64,000 nucleotides of DNA from Xenorhabdus lircayensis (GTDB lineage: Bacteria; Pseudomonadota; Gammaproteobacteria; Enterobacterales; Enterobacteriaceae): contig NZ_JACOII010000037.1 in assembly GCF_016306625.1 (NCBI RefSeq), positions 100,450-164,449 on the forward strand, in the 5' to 3' direction. Of this stretch, positions 42,693 through 51,250 are shown in pieces. Every line of letters begins with the position of its first letter. Position 1 is the first letter of the stretch. The notes beneath the pieces are model-generated. The model did not search any database, had not been told where the DNA came from, and was given only the letters and a program-made list of their open reading frames with translations. Made by a program: the position numbers and the translations under genes.

Positions 42693-44129
42693 TTATTTCA
42701 AGTCCATCGCATCACGTATGGTAAAGAACAGATTAGTCTGATCAGTCAAACCGACAACATTGGCAGCATGTGGGCCATAAGCCGCAACACGTAACTGTGT
42801 ACCGGTATGTTCCTGACTATCCTCTTCCGAATTGCCATAGTTTACCGTCATGACTGCGCCGTCTTTAGTAATCAGTGAACGGGTCAAACCGGGTGATTTG
42901 ACATCAGGCTCAATGATCTGGCTGGCTTGCGCATGATCAGCAGTCACAATCACTAAAGTATCGCCATGCTCTTTCGCAAATTTAAGACCAACTTGTACGG
43001 CCTTATCCAAAGCCACTGTTTCACCAATCTGTGCACAAGGGTTAGCATTATGATCCTGTTTATCAATTGAAGCGCTTTCGACTTGCAGGAAAAAGCCATT
43101 TTTGTTCTCTTTCAGCAAATCAATCGCCTTTTCTGTCATTTGTTCCAAAGTCGGTGCGTTAGGATCTAATTTAGAATTAACTTCGCACTTCACGGGTTTT
43201 TCATTGAGATTACCGTGATAAACCGCTTTTGGCCCTTCCCACGCAACATCCATGTTTCCATCATGGAACAAACCTAACAGGGGCTTTTTCTGATTGGCAT
43301 CTTTAACAGCCGCTAACGACTTCGCATCTGTTACCCATTGATATCCTTGCTCTACCGCTTGTTGTTGTAGTGTTTTTCCTTGATTGGTACCCGATATCGA
43401 TTGCTGGGTAAACGACTTTGCTCCGCCTCCCAACGTTACATCAGCCCGTGCTACCAGCAATTGCTCTGTAATGGAGCCTTTACCCCCATTTTCTAAAGCA
43501 TCGCTGGAACATTTCTTCAACGTTTCTTCTGGTCCATAACACTTACGTCCCGTAACATGGGCATACAAAGCCGCTGGGGTTGCATCCTGAATTTCAGCCG
43601 TGGTGACATTTCCTGTCGCTTTACCATTCTTTTTGGCCAGTTCCAGAAGAGATTGGTGCTTTTTGCCAAAAACATCAATGCCCAACGCACCATTATAGGT
43701 TTTTACTCCCGTAGCCCAAGCCGTGGCCGAAGCCGCAGAGTCGGTGACATAGTTAGGTTTTTGAGTTTTCTGATCCAGCGAGTAGTGCGTATATTGCCCC
43801 GTAAATGGCAAGGCATCGATCCCTTTAAAGAAGCCACCAGCCCCCTCCGCATAATTACGAGCAATGGTAATTTCAGAGTCCCCCATACCATCACCGATAA
43901 ACAAAATCACATTCTTGGCTTTGGTGTTACTCAGCGCAGCCTTAAGAGCCTCAGTTTGATCTTGAGTAAAACGGCGAGCACCGCCAAATTCGGTAATATT
44001 GCCTCGCGCTGAACGCTGTTCCACCATAATGTGATTTGCATCGCTGACAGCCCAGGCAGGCACAGTGGCTCCTGACATCAGTATGGCAACGACAGTAGCA
44101 AGCAGATTTCTTTCATAATTACGCGACAT
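42693..44129 (-). CDS. phoA: Periplasmic alkaline phosphatase
   Basis: 478 residues (E. coli 471) with a signal peptide ending VPAWA. The catalytic serine is Ser131 in [15 protein letters not shown]. Zinc and magnesium ligands are visible in [28 protein letters not shown] and SQEHTG. It frees phosphate from esters in the periplasm under phosphate starvation. One known second-shell His (ADHAH in E. coli) is Gln here. Tandem Pho boxes lie upstream at 44203-44242. Confidence 0.97.
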   Translation of the reverse strand: MSRNYERNLLATVVAILMSGATVPAWAVSDANHIMVEQRSARGNITEFGGARRFTQDQTEALKAALSNTKAKNVILFIGDGMGDSEITIARNYAEGAGGFFKGIDALPFTGQYTHYSLDQKTQKPNYVTDSAASATAWATGVKTYNGALGIDVFGKKHQSLLELAKKNGKATGNVTTAEIQDATPAALYAHVTGRKCYGPEETLKKCSSDALENGGKGSITEQLLVARADVTLGGGAKSFTQQSISGTNQGKTLQQQAVEQGYQWVTDAKSLAAVKDANQKKPLLGLFHDGNMDVAWEGPKAVYHGNLNEKPVKCEVNSKLDPNAPTLEQMTEKAIDLLKENKNGFFLQVESASIDKQDHNANPCAQIGETVALDKAVQVGLKFAKEHGDTLVIVTADHAQASQIIEPDVKSPGLTRSLITKDGAVMTVNYGNSEEDSQEHTGTQLRVAAYGPHAANVVGLTDQTNLFFTIRDAMDLK

Positions 44130-44186
44130 AAGGTTTTCCTTGCAATCAGATAAATTGGATCAAAATCATCAGGTTGAGTTGCTCGG

Positions 44187-44242
44187 ATAATAGATCTGCC
44201 ACATGACAGTTATTTGAATCTATGACGACATTCTTATGACAA
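44187..44242 (-). promoter_or_regulatory. PhoB-dependent phoA promoter with tandem Pho boxes
   Basis: Minus-strand 7-mers repeat every 11 bases: TTGTCAT (44242-44236), ATGTCGT, GATTCAA and CTGTCAT (44209-44203). TATTAT (44192-44187) follows ten bases later as -10, with no usual -35. This is the layout of PhoB-activated promoters, with two consecutive Pho boxes; the inner two 7-mers are degenerate. Confidence 0.75.
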
Positions 44243-44258
44243 GAAATTTTCTTAAAAG

Positions 44259-44305
44259 AAAAAATAAAACTGAGCGCTTCAGCAGTCAAAGACCGAGCAG
44301 CGCTC
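44259..44305 (-). terminator. Terminator of the amine-oxidation cluster
   Basis: GAGCGCT (44272-44278) pairs with AGCGCTC (44299-44305). On the minus strand it is followed by AGTTTTATTTTTTC. It sits immediately before the phoA Pho boxes. Confidence 0.7.
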
Positions 44306-44325
44306 TACCAATCTAATCAAACTTA

Positions 44326-45822
44326 TCAGTAACGCATTATGACCGACTTCAATTCCGTATAGTGTTCAATGAATGCACTGCCAAATTCGCGACCAATCCC
44401 TGAAGATTTTATGCCTCCAAATGGGACTGCGGGATCGAGGAAAGTATGCATATTAATCCATAGAATTCCCGCTTCAATGCGAGGGATCATACGCATCGCC
44501 TTGCCCAGATCATTCGTCCATAAACTGGCAGACAAGCCAAATGGCGTCGCATTCATCATGGCAATTAACTCGTCCTCATCATCGTAACTGAGGAAAGTGC
44601 CAATCGGCCCGAACGTCTCTTCTTTCATTAACGAGTCTTCAGCACTATTGGCCCTAATAATCGTTGGCGCAACAAAAAATCCCGGCCCATCTAGCGCATG
44701 GCCTCCGTAAATAATTTCGCAGCCATCCTGACGCGCTTGCTCAAACAAAGAGAGAATTTTTTCGTAATGTTCCCGATTTGCCAATGGCCCAATTTCCGTT
44801 AATTCATCAAGGGGATAACCCATTTTCATTGCGGATAAACGTTCAGACAGCAATTCTAAGACCGCTTCCATATGAATCGATGGAATATAGAAACGTTCCG
44901 CAGCCGCACAGATTTGCCCTTGATACACATATCCCGCTTCCAATATGCCATCGACAATTTTTTCAACTGTCATATCTGACAGGAAAGCCGCCGCATTTTT
45001 GCCCCCAAGTTCCAGCGTCGTACGCTTCAATCCCTTCTCCAGAGCCGATTTCCCCACGATCATGCCAGTTGGAACGGAACCTGTAAAAGTGACTTTATCA
45101 CATTGAGGATGGCTGATCAGAGACGATCCAATACGGGCCCCTGAACCATTGACGATATTGATCACTCCCTCTGGAACCCCTGCTTCTTTTGCCAGCTCTG
45201 CCACACGAAGTATGGTTAAGGGGGTATACTCACTGGGTTTAAGCACAATCGTACAGCCGCTGGCCAGTGCTGCTCCCAATTTCCAGATAGCAATCATAAT
45301 GGAGAAATTCCACGGAATAATACCAACCACTACACCAATAGGTTCACGGCGGGTAAACGCGGTATATTGTTCTCCCTTAAGCGATGGCAATGAAACATCC
45401 AGTGTTTCTCCACTGATTTTGCTCGACCACCCGGCAAAATAACGCAAATAATCGGCAGATGCCGCCACTTCCAGCATGCGGGATAATTGAATGGGTTTAC
45501 CGGAACATAGACTTTCTAGTTGCGCCAGTTCCTCTCCATTTTTTTGCAATAAATCAGCCAGCCGATTCAGGCAATTTCCCCGTTCTATCGGAGATGTTTG
45601 TGCCCACGCACCGTGAAAAGCGTCCGATGCCGCCTGCATTGCCTGATTAACTTCGGTCTCTCCTCCTTGATTGACCGTGGCTATCGTTTCACCAGAAGCA
45701 GGGTTAACAATAGAAAAAATTTCATTCTCCTGACCAAGAACAGAGACTCCATTAATATAGTGACCATGAGGACGTTGCAGAAACGCTGTAACGGACTCCA
45801 GCAAATTAATTTCACTCATCAT
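44326..45822 (-). CDS. NAD-dependent aldehyde dehydrogenase (phenylacetaldehyde/aminobutyraldehyde type)
   Basis: 498 residues of the ALDH superfamily. It has the NAD loop GIIPWNFSIMIAIWKLG, the general-base Glu in TLELGGKNAA and the catalytic Cys305 in GQICAAAERF. Its length and features such as the end FIEHYTELKSVIMRY resemble FeaB-type phenylacetaldehyde dehydrogenases; PuuC-type enzymes are the alternative. It is last of three minus-strand genes, downstream of a cupin and a PuuB-like amine oxidase. The likely role is to oxidise the aldehyde made by that oxidase, but the substrate is not known. Confidence 0.9.
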   Translation of the reverse strand: MMSEINLLESVTAFLQRPHGHYINGVSVLGQENEIFSIVNPASGETIATVNQGGETEVNQAMQAASDAFHGAWAQTSPIERGNCLNRLADLLQKNGEELAQLESLCSGKPIQLSRMLEVAASADYLRYFAGWSSKISGETLDVSLPSLKGEQYTAFTRREPIGVVVGIIPWNFSIMIAIWKLGAALASGCTIVLKPSEYTPLTILRVAELAKEAGVPEGVINIVNGSGARIGSSLISHPQCDKVTFTGSVPTGMIVGKSALEKGLKRTTLELGGKNAAAFLSDMTVEKIVDGILEAGYVYQGQICAAAERFYIPSIHMEAVLELLSERLSAMKMGYPLDELTEIGPLANREHYEKILSLFEQARQDGCEIIYGGHALDGPGFFVAPTIIRANSAEDSLMKEETFGPIGTFLSYDDEDELIAMMNATPFGLSASLWTNDLGKAMRMIPRIEAGILWINMHTFLDPAVPFGGIKSSGIGREFGSAFIEHYTELKSVIMRY

Positions 45823-45832
45823 CTTTCCCCGT

Positions 45833-46213
45833 CTAGCCCGATGTTTTTGCGTTTATACAAGCCATGTAATGTTTGACAAAACGCTCACTGGTGATATCCC
45901 ACAACACTTCAGTCCCTTTCACCACAAACCACGAGTCGCCTTTATGATATTCAACCATAACCCCTGTTTTGACATCAGTCATTTTCACTGAACCCTCATG
46001 AACCGTTGCCATTTCATCAAAGGGATAGGTCATTCTAAATTTACCCTTAGTGCAGGCAAAAATACCGCAAGTCAGATTATCCGATAGTTCTCCGTGGATC
46101 ATTGCGCCACTCGCCTGTGGATCGCCCTCCACGACAATAGAACCAAGATGGGTGACACTGCCAATTGGCATTAATTCAGGAAGTGCTTTATCTAACAATA
46201 ATGGCTTTACCAT
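45833..46213 (-). CDS. Cupin-domain protein of the amine-oxidation cluster
   Basis: 126 residues forming one cupin beta-barrel of the COG3450 type. The core reads MTYPFDEMATVHEGSVKMTD then YHKGDSWFVVKGTEVLWDI, with Glu and His at barrel positions that often hold metal. Such small cupins accompany amine and amino-acid oxidases, but their role is unclear (sensor, isomerase or scavenger). It starts 69 bases after the oxidase and ends ten bases before the dehydrogenase start, so it is co-transcribed. Confidence 0.8.
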   Translation of the reverse strand: MVKPLLLDKALPELMPIGSVTHLGSIVVEGDPQASGAMIHGELSDNLTCGIFACTKGKFRMTYPFDEMATVHEGSVKMTDVKTGVMVEYHKGDSWFVVKGTEVLWDITSERFVKHYMACINAKTSG

Positions 46214-46282
46214 GACTTTTACCTTTTAACATTTACCGTTCAAAAAAATAGCGAAGAGAAAAAACGTTAGGCAGAGATAAAA

Positions 46283-47584
46283 CTAACGACGACCTTTCCA
46301 ATAACCTGAAGTTTGGTGCCAGATCTTGCCGGCAGAGAGGAGTACATTCCTCAGTTTGTCTTTCCCGATAATGTTGAGATGTGGAATCGAACTCAGCAGC
46401 GAATAGCGGTCAGAACCTTCGCTCATTCCTTCAGCCAGAACCTTGCAAATAATGTGACTCGGAGTCACACCAAAACCCGAATAACCTTGAACATAGAACA
46501 CATTTTTATGATTAGGCAGAGAGCCAATTTGCGGGAATAAATTAGCGCTGCAACATAATGGCCCACCCCATGCCAGTTCTACTTTCACATCTTTCAGATA
46601 AGGGAAAGTTTTCAGCATAAGATTGCGGTTCCACGCTTTTAAATCGGAAGGTATGTACTCAATAAAGTGTGTCGCACCGCCGTATAACAGGCGATTTTCT
46701 TTGGTAACACGGTAGTAATCAATAACAGGGCTAATATCACTGTATGCCCCACGAATCGGGCTGATCCTTTCGATCAAATCGTCTGGCATTTCTTCCGTCA
46801 TCAGTTGGAAGGCATAAGTATTGATAGTTTTTCTGTAGATAGAAGGTTCAAGCCCATCCAAAAAGCCATTGCATGCCCACAGCATCTTGCTGGCTCGAAC
46901 CGAACCCGTCGCTGTGCGCACTGTGACCCTCGGGCCATACTCTACGTTCACAACCTGACTGTTTTCAAAAATTTTGACACCATATTCTGTGGCCGCCTTG
47001 GCTTCTCCCAACAGCAAGTTGAGTGAATGAACGTGTCCACTTCCCATATGTTTCAATGCACTGGTATAGCGGTCTGAGCCAATGACTTTTTTAACATCAG
47101 CGCCGGTATAAAGCTCAATGTCGTCATTGGGGGAAGCCGACCGAAATTCTTTCAACCAGCCATGCAAGGTTTTATCCTGCCGTGAATTCCAGCCGAGATA
47201 AGCATAACCTCGACAAAAATCTGCCTGAATATCATACTTGGCAATTCGGTCACGAATAATTCCCGCTCCCAAGCTACTAATCTTAAAAATAGTCTCCAGA
47301 CCTTTTTTACCAATATGACGCTTGATCTTATCCAAGTCATGACCAATACCCGCCATCACTTGACCACCATTGCGGCCTGTACCTCCATATCCCAAAGTCC
47401 GACCTTCCAAAATAGCAATATTGGTGATGCCTTTTTCGGCCAGCTCCAATGCCGTATTAATACCGGAGAAACCTCCGCCAATGATAACGACATCAACATC
47501 TAAGTCTTCTGTCAGCATTGGAAAGCGAAGATCATATTTCTTAGTTGCCGCATAGTATGTTAATGAATCAAGTTTATTATTCAT
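46283..47584 (-). CDS. FAD-dependent amine oxidase (PuuB/DAO family)
   Basis: 433 residues from the ATG at 47584 (GGGG eight bases upstream); the open frame extends 17 codons further. The N-terminal FAD motif is DVVIIGGGFSGINTALELAE, followed by GYGGTGRNGGQV. The C-terminal flavin segment VQGYSGFGVTPSH matches gamma-glutamylputrescine oxidase PuuB and related DAO-fold enzymes. It should oxidise an amine to an aldehyde with hydrogen peroxide. No puuA or puuD is beside it, so the substrate may not be gamma-glutamylputrescine. First gene of a three-gene unit. Confidence 0.88.
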   Translation of the reverse strand: MNNKLDSLTYYAATKKYDLRFPMLTEDLDVDVVIIGGGFSGINTALELAEKGITNIAILEGRTLGYGGTGRNGGQVMAGIGHDLDKIKRHIGKKGLETIFKISSLGAGIIRDRIAKYDIQADFCRGYAYLGWNSRQDKTLHGWLKEFRSASPNDDIELYTGADVKKVIGSDRYTSALKHMGSGHVHSLNLLLGEAKAATEYGVKIFENSQVVNVEYGPRVTVRTATGSVRASKMLWACNGFLDGLEPSIYRKTINTYAFQLMTEEMPDDLIERISPIRGAYSDISPVIDYYRVTKENRLLYGGATHFIEYIPSDLKAWNRNLMLKTFPYLKDVKVELAWGGPLCCSANLFPQIGSLPNHKNVFYVQGYSGFGVTPSHIICKVLAEGMSEGSDRYSLLSSIPHLNIIGKDKLRNVLLSAGKIWHQTSGYWKGRR

Positions 47585-47991
47585 GTTATACCCCGTGAGC
47601 ATCTGCCTATCCCCTGACGATGTACAGCCAATCACCTCACTACTCTGTTTTTTCAGGGGTGTTTATCACATTTATTGAACATTGGTTATTCAGGTGTATT
47701 AACAAAGCAATAAAGATTTAAAAACATTAATAAATTAATAAAAATACGTAAAACAGCCATCCATGCATTTCTTATCTGGTATATATATGAATCATATGTA
47801 CTTAAAATGCTCAAATCATTTGTTGTTTTCATGTTAATCAAATCACAATTATTAAAATATTTATTAACAAATTATGATCTTTATGTTTTCGTTTTGTGAT
47901 AGGTTGGAGAAGAATTTTTTCTGGGGGTGAACTATTCTGGGAATAAATATTTACATGTGTACTCAATAGATTTCGAGTTAAAGGAACAAAT
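47585..47991. other. Divergent control region between oxidase and nucleoside hydrolase genes
   Basis: About 400 AT-rich bases with no gene. A degenerate half copy of the palindromic repeat (ACTCAATAGATTTCGAGTT, 47961-47979) lies just before the hydrolase start. No clear operator was found. Confidence 0.4.
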
Positions 47992-48942
47992 ATGCTACCC
48001 AAGAAAATTATCCTTGATTGCGATCCTGGACATGATGACGCCATTGCTCTCCTGCTTGCCCACGGAGACCCTAATATTGAACTGTTGGCGGTGACGACAG
48101 TGGTTGGTAACCAAACCCTGAATAAAGTCACCCACAATGCCCTTTGCATTGCCCGCATCGCCAATATTCACAATATCCCCTTCGCAGCAGGATGCTGCCG
48201 GCCACTTGTTCGGGAGATCAAAACAGCGCCAGACATTCATGGTGTAACTGGCCTGGATGGCCCTATTCTGCCTGAGCCAATAACGAGGCTAGATGCACGT
48301 CACGCAGTTGATTTAATCATTGATGTGATTATGGAAAATCCCCCCAAAACCGTCACTCTGGTTCCGACTGCGGGTTTGACAAATATCGCCATGGCCGCAC
48401 GCAAAGCACCGCATATTGTTGAGCGAGTAAAGGAAGTAGTATTGATGGGCGGTGGCTGCCACAAGGGTAACAGGAGTGCTGTTGCGGAATTCAATATCGT
48501 GATCGATCCAGAAGCTGCACACATTGTTTTTAATGAGAAATGGCCGCTGACGATGGTCGGCTTGGATCTCACTCACCAAGCTCAAGCGACACCTGATATT
48601 ATCGAGGCAATTACCCAAATTAAAACGCGTCCTGCACAATTCGTCTTGGATGCATTGAAGTTTTATGGAGATAGATATCGTGAGCATCAAGGATTTGGCT
48701 ATCCTCCGGTGCATGATCCCTGTGCAGTGGCCTATGTTATCGATCCTACCGTCATGACTACCCAAAAAGTCCCCGTTAATATCGAGCTAACAGGAGCCTT
48801 AACAACCGGAATGACAGTCGCAGATTTCCGTTTTCCGCCACCTGAAGATTGCCATACGCAAGTTGCCGTCAAATTGGATCACGCCAAATTTTGGCAGCTA
48901 GTGATTGATGCCCTGAAAAACATTGGTGAAACAACTAACTAA
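47992..48942 (+). CDS. Inosine/uridine-preferring nucleoside hydrolase (RihA/RihB family)
   Basis: 316 residues. The metal-binding N-terminal DCDPGHDDAIALLLAHG is diagnostic; MGGGCHKGNRSAVAEFNI and PVHDPCAVAY are the other family motifs. It cleaves the N-glycosidic bond of ribonucleosides to base and ribose. It is closer to RihB than RihC by the 'GVTGLDGP' region, but specificity is uncertain. AAAGGAAC precedes the ATG. It links functionally to the deo genes and CNT transporter 14 kb away. Confidence 0.93.
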   Translation: MLPKKIILDCDPGHDDAIALLLAHGDPNIELLAVTTVVGNQTLNKVTHNALCIARIANIHNIPFAAGCCRPLVREIKTAPDIHGVTGLDGPILPEPITRLDARHAVDLIIDVIMENPPKTVTLVPTAGLTNIAMAARKAPHIVERVKEVVLMGGGCHKGNRSAVAEFNIVIDPEAAHIVFNEKWPLTMVGLDLTHQAQATPDIIEAITQIKTRPAQFVLDALKFYGDRYREHQGFGYPPVHDPCAVAYVIDPTVMTTQKVPVNIELTGALTTGMTVADFRFPPPEDCHTQVAVKLDHAKFWQLVIDALKNIGETTN

Positions 48943-48982
48943 CCTCAATAAACATCTCCAATATATCCTTTGGCTATTGAGG
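48943..48982 (+). terminator. Weak stem-loop after the nucleoside hydrolase gene
   Basis: CCTCAATA (48943-48950) pairs with TATTGAGG (48975-48982). The loop is large and there is no proper T-run. Confidence 0.35.
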
Positions 48983-49013
48983 TTCCTCCCTGATTCAGTG
49001 GTCAAAGGAGCGC

Positions 49014-49799
49014 CTATCCAACTAATCGAATCCCCATCAGCACGGCACTGCATAAGATCAGGAACAGTGTGGCGTATTGAAATGCTTTGTCAGGTAAGCG
49101 CTTCATCAGATATCTTGCAAAGGGGATAGCCAGCAAAGAGCCAATAAACAGTACCAGCGCTAATTCCCAATTAGTATGACCGCCATGTGCATACGCAAAA
49201 GCAGATGAACCGGATAGCATCATCGTGACAAAAAGGGACACGCCAATCGCCTGTTTAATATTCATCTGCGTATAACGTAGCAGCAATGGCAGCACCACTA
49301 CACCGCCGCCAACTCCCGTCGCCCCCAACACCAATCCGGCTCCTGTGCCGGGCAGTAAAAGAGGTTTAATCAGTCCCGATTGTGGCTGTGTTTGACTCAT
49401 TTGTAACTGCGGATGACGTATTCGATGATAAAAAAGACAAAGGGAAAGCAAGATAGCCAATACAACCAACAGATTGATTGCCCATTCAACCCGCACTTGG
49501 TTATGACTTAAATGACTCAACATCGTTACCCCATAACTCGCCAGCACCGTACTGGGTATCATGATCAGCAAAATCAACCAGGATTGGCGCAGGGGAATAT
49601 TTCCCATACGAAAGTGCATATAAGAAGATGATATTTTCATCAGCATCGATAGAAAATTGGCCGTCGCTACGGCAGCCAGTGCATCCAATCCAAAAAGATA
49701 GGTCAGGATCGGCAAGACTATTACTCCACCACCAACACCGGTGGTACTGATAATCAAACCAACAACCGCCCCAATAGCAAGCTCAGGGATCAATAACAT
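49014..49799 (-). CDS. TauE/SafE-family membrane permease
   Basis: 261 residues with about eight membrane spans in two halves. Each half starts with the family glycine motif: GLIISTTGVGGGVIVLPILT and LGATGVGGGVVVLPLLL. Relatives export sulfite, sulfoacetate or other anions; the substrate here is unknown. It is convergent with the nucleoside hydrolase gene and has no partner nearby that would tell its role. Confidence 0.9.
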   Translation of the reverse strand: MLLIPELAIGAVVGLIISTTGVGGGVIVLPILTYLFGLDALAAVATANFLSMLMKISSSYMHFRMGNIPLRQSWLILLIMIPSTVLASYGVTMLSHLSHNQVRVEWAINLLVVLAILLSLCLFYHRIRHPQLQMSQTQPQSGLIKPLLLPGTGAGLVLGATGVGGGVVVLPLLLRYTQMNIKQAIGVSLFVTMMLSGSSAFAYAHGGHTNWELALVLFIGSLLAIPFARYLMKRLPDKAFQYATLFLILCSAVLMGIRLVG

Positions 49800-49955
49800 T
49801 ATCTCATTTCCAGCTGATATCTAATCAAAGCTTATTCGCTTACCAAATTTCACCAAACATTCCCGCATAATATGACGAAAATAAATATCATATTTAAAAA
49901 ACGAATATATGTTTCAATATCAAGTTACCAACAAATCTTCAATAGAAATATCGTG

Positions 49956-50017
49956 TATTCCCTTCATCTTTCAAGCCACAGCTTTGTTGGCTGCAACTTG
50001 AAATCTATTGGGTATAT
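49956..50017 (-). repeat. Palindromic intergenic repeat, copy D
   Basis: 62 bases: TATTCCCTTCATCTTTCAAG at one end and AAATCTATTGGGTATAT at the other. It lies in the spacer between the TauE-like gene and the XRE gene, same orientation as copies B and C. Confidence 0.85.
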
Positions 50018-50088
50018 CTGTGGAATGAGCTTCAACTGAACTTGAGCTGTACAGCCAATTACCTGAACCATCTTCTTGATAATTAGCC

Positions 50089-50328
50089 TTAATGAGGAGG
50101 AAATATTGTCTCAAAATTGAACAATTCATTTAGTTCAATCTGTAATCCATTGGCAATCACATAGATAATTTCTAAGGTAGGGTTTCTGACGCCGCGTTCA
50201 ATACCGCTGACATAAGTTCGATCCAATCCGCATTTATCGGCAAAAGCCTCTTGTGACATCCCTGCTTCTTTCCTGAGATATCTAATTCTTTGCCCAAAAA
50301 GGGACCTGATATTGTTCGATGTTTTCAT
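50089..50328 (-). CDS. Orphan restriction-modification controller (C) protein
   Basis: A 79-residue all-helical XRE protein, the size of known C-proteins. Its recognition helix region CGLDRTYVSGIERGVRNPTL matches the C-protein consensus 'LDRTY(I/V)SGIER..RN'. In restriction-modification systems such proteins activate their own gene and the endonuclease gene to delay restriction. Two C-box-like operators, GACTCATAGTC and GACTTATAGTC, lie 38-90 bases upstream. No methylase or endonuclease gene is nearby, so it is an orphan or has been recruited to a new target, perhaps the divergent Nlp-like gene. Confidence 0.8.
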   Translation of the reverse strand: MKTSNNIRSLFGQRIRYLRKEAGMSQEAFADKCGLDRTYVSGIERGVRNPTLEIIYVIANGLQIELNELFNFETIFPPH

Positions 50329-50361
50329 CCGATAAGTATCGATTCATGTTACTTATCCGAC

Positions 50362-50418
50362 CACGGACTATGAGTCACATTTCAATCTGAGTTATGCTAT
50401 GATGTGTGACTTATAGTC
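50362..50418. promoter_or_regulatory. Divergent pair of C-box operators
   Basis: On the minus strand ATGTGACTCATAGTCCGTG spans 50380-50362. On the plus strand TGTGACTTATAGTC spans 50405-50418. Both fit the C-protein consensus (GACTnnnAGTC, often TGTGACTTATAGTCCGTG in the Esp1396I type). TATAGT inside the plus copy can serve as -10. They are in inverted orientation, one facing each gene. A further inverted pair GATAAGT/ACTTATC (50331-50357) lies nearer the C-protein start. Confidence 0.75.
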
Positions 50419-50477
50419 TACTTATTAATTACTAACTTTTTAATTGAAAAAATAATAGATAATTGGAGATCTTAAGG

Positions 50478-50690
50478 ATGGAAAAAAAAGACTGGCATTC
50501 CGCCGATATCATCGCCGAATTGAAAAAACGCGGAACAACCTTGTCAGAAGTATCGCGAGCTGCAGGACTGGCATCATCGACTCTTGCCAACGCATTGCAA
50601 CGACACTGGCCAAAAGGCGAGCGTCTTATCGCGGCGGCACTGGAACTAACACCAGAAGACATCTGGCCTTCGCGGTATGAAAGAAAATGA
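50478..50690 (+). CDS. Nlp/SfsB-like (Ner family) DNA-binding regulator
   Basis: 70 residues from the ATG at 50478, with GGAG nine bases upstream. The helix-turn-helix reads DWHSADIIAELKKRGTTLSE and SSTLANALQRHWPKGERLIA, ending DIWPSRYERK. This is the Ner/Nlp family derived from phage Mu Ner; E. coli Nlp (92 residues) has a longer tail. Its target is unknown. It is divergent from the C-protein gene with a shared operator region, so the two may cross-regulate. Confidence 0.85.
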   Translation: MEKKDWHSADIIAELKKRGTTLSEVSRAAGLASSTLANALQRHWPKGERLIAAALELTPEDIWPSRYERK

Positions 50691-50700
50691 CCAGAAATAG

Positions 50701-50721
50701 AACCCAGCTCAGTGCTGGGTT
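50701..50721. terminator. Terminator between the convergent Nlp-like and sugE genes
   Basis: AACCCAGC (50701-50708) pairs with GCTGGGTT (50714-50721). Both tails are weak. Confidence 0.55.
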
Positions 50722-50733
50722 ATTTATAAGCAA

Positions 50734-51048
50734 TCAACTCGCTAGCTTTAAGCCTATAATGCCAACGACAATCAAGCCGAGGCTCAACACTCTAGCAAAG
50801 TTTGCCGATTCCCCCAGCACCATTATGCCGAAAATCGCCGTTCCCACTGCACCAATACCTGTCCACACCGCGTATGCAGTTCCTGTCGGTAAATTTTTCA
50901 TAGCATAGGCCAGCAACCCTATACTGACAACCATCGCGCTGATTGTCACTAAGCTCGGTACCAAACGTGAAAAACCTTGGGTATATTTCAAACCCACCGC
51001 CCACACCACTTCCAACAAACCTGCAATAAAAAGGATCAACCAAGACAT
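50734..51048 (-). CDS. sugE: Guanidinium exporter SugE/Gdx
   Basis: A 104-residue four-helix small multidrug resistance protein (E. coli 105). The essential Glu13 is in [20 protein letters not shown], and [18 protein letters not shown] is the family signature. Gdx proteins exchange guanidinium for protons. The open frame has eight extra codons upstream, but AAAGGGAAAGG sits before the ATG at 51048. A guanidine-II riboswitch in the leader supports guanidinium as substrate. Confidence 0.95.
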   Translation of the reverse strand: MSWLILFIAGLLEVVWAVGLKYTQGFSRLVPSLVTISAMVVSIGLLAYAMKNLPTGTAYAVWTGIGAVGTAIFGIMVLGESANFARVLSLGLIVVGIIGLKLAS

Positions 51049-51073
51049 GCCTTTCCCTTTATTTGATGACAAG

Positions 51074-51120
51074 TGAGGTCGTCCCCAGTGAGATGACGTT
51101 TATCCGAGTCGTCCCGGATA
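51074..51120 (-). promoter_or_regulatory. Guanidine-II (mini-ykkC) riboswitch of sugE
   Basis: On the minus strand two hairpins each carry an ACGA loop. The first is TATCCGGG-ACGA-CTCGGATA (51120-51101). A 13-base linker follows, then TGGGG-ACGA-CCTCA (51087-51074). Twin ACGR-loop stems with G-rich/C-rich closing pairs are the guanidine-II class. The second stem lies just before the ribosome site, so ligand binding should expose or release it. Confidence 0.88.
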
Positions 51121-51140
51121 ACGATAAGAAATGAAACTAA

Positions 51141-51169
51141 ATTATAACTATCCGACCTGATAGCTGCAA
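51141..51169 (-). promoter_or_regulatory. sugE promoter
   Basis: Minus strand TTGCAG (51169-51164), 17-base spacer, perfect TATAAT (51146-51141), about 20 bases before the riboswitch. Confidence 0.7.
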
Positions 51170-51193
51170 TGACAACGGCCAATAGGTCAAAAC

Positions 51194-51232
51194 AAAAAAC
51201 CGCAACCTCTGGACGAAGAAGCTGCGGTTTTT
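51194..51232 (-). terminator. efp terminator
   Basis: AAAAACCGCA (51195-51204) pairs with TGCGGTTTTT (51223-51232), with a long T-run on the minus strand. Confidence 0.85.
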
Positions 51233-51250
51233 CTAGAATCACAAACTCGA

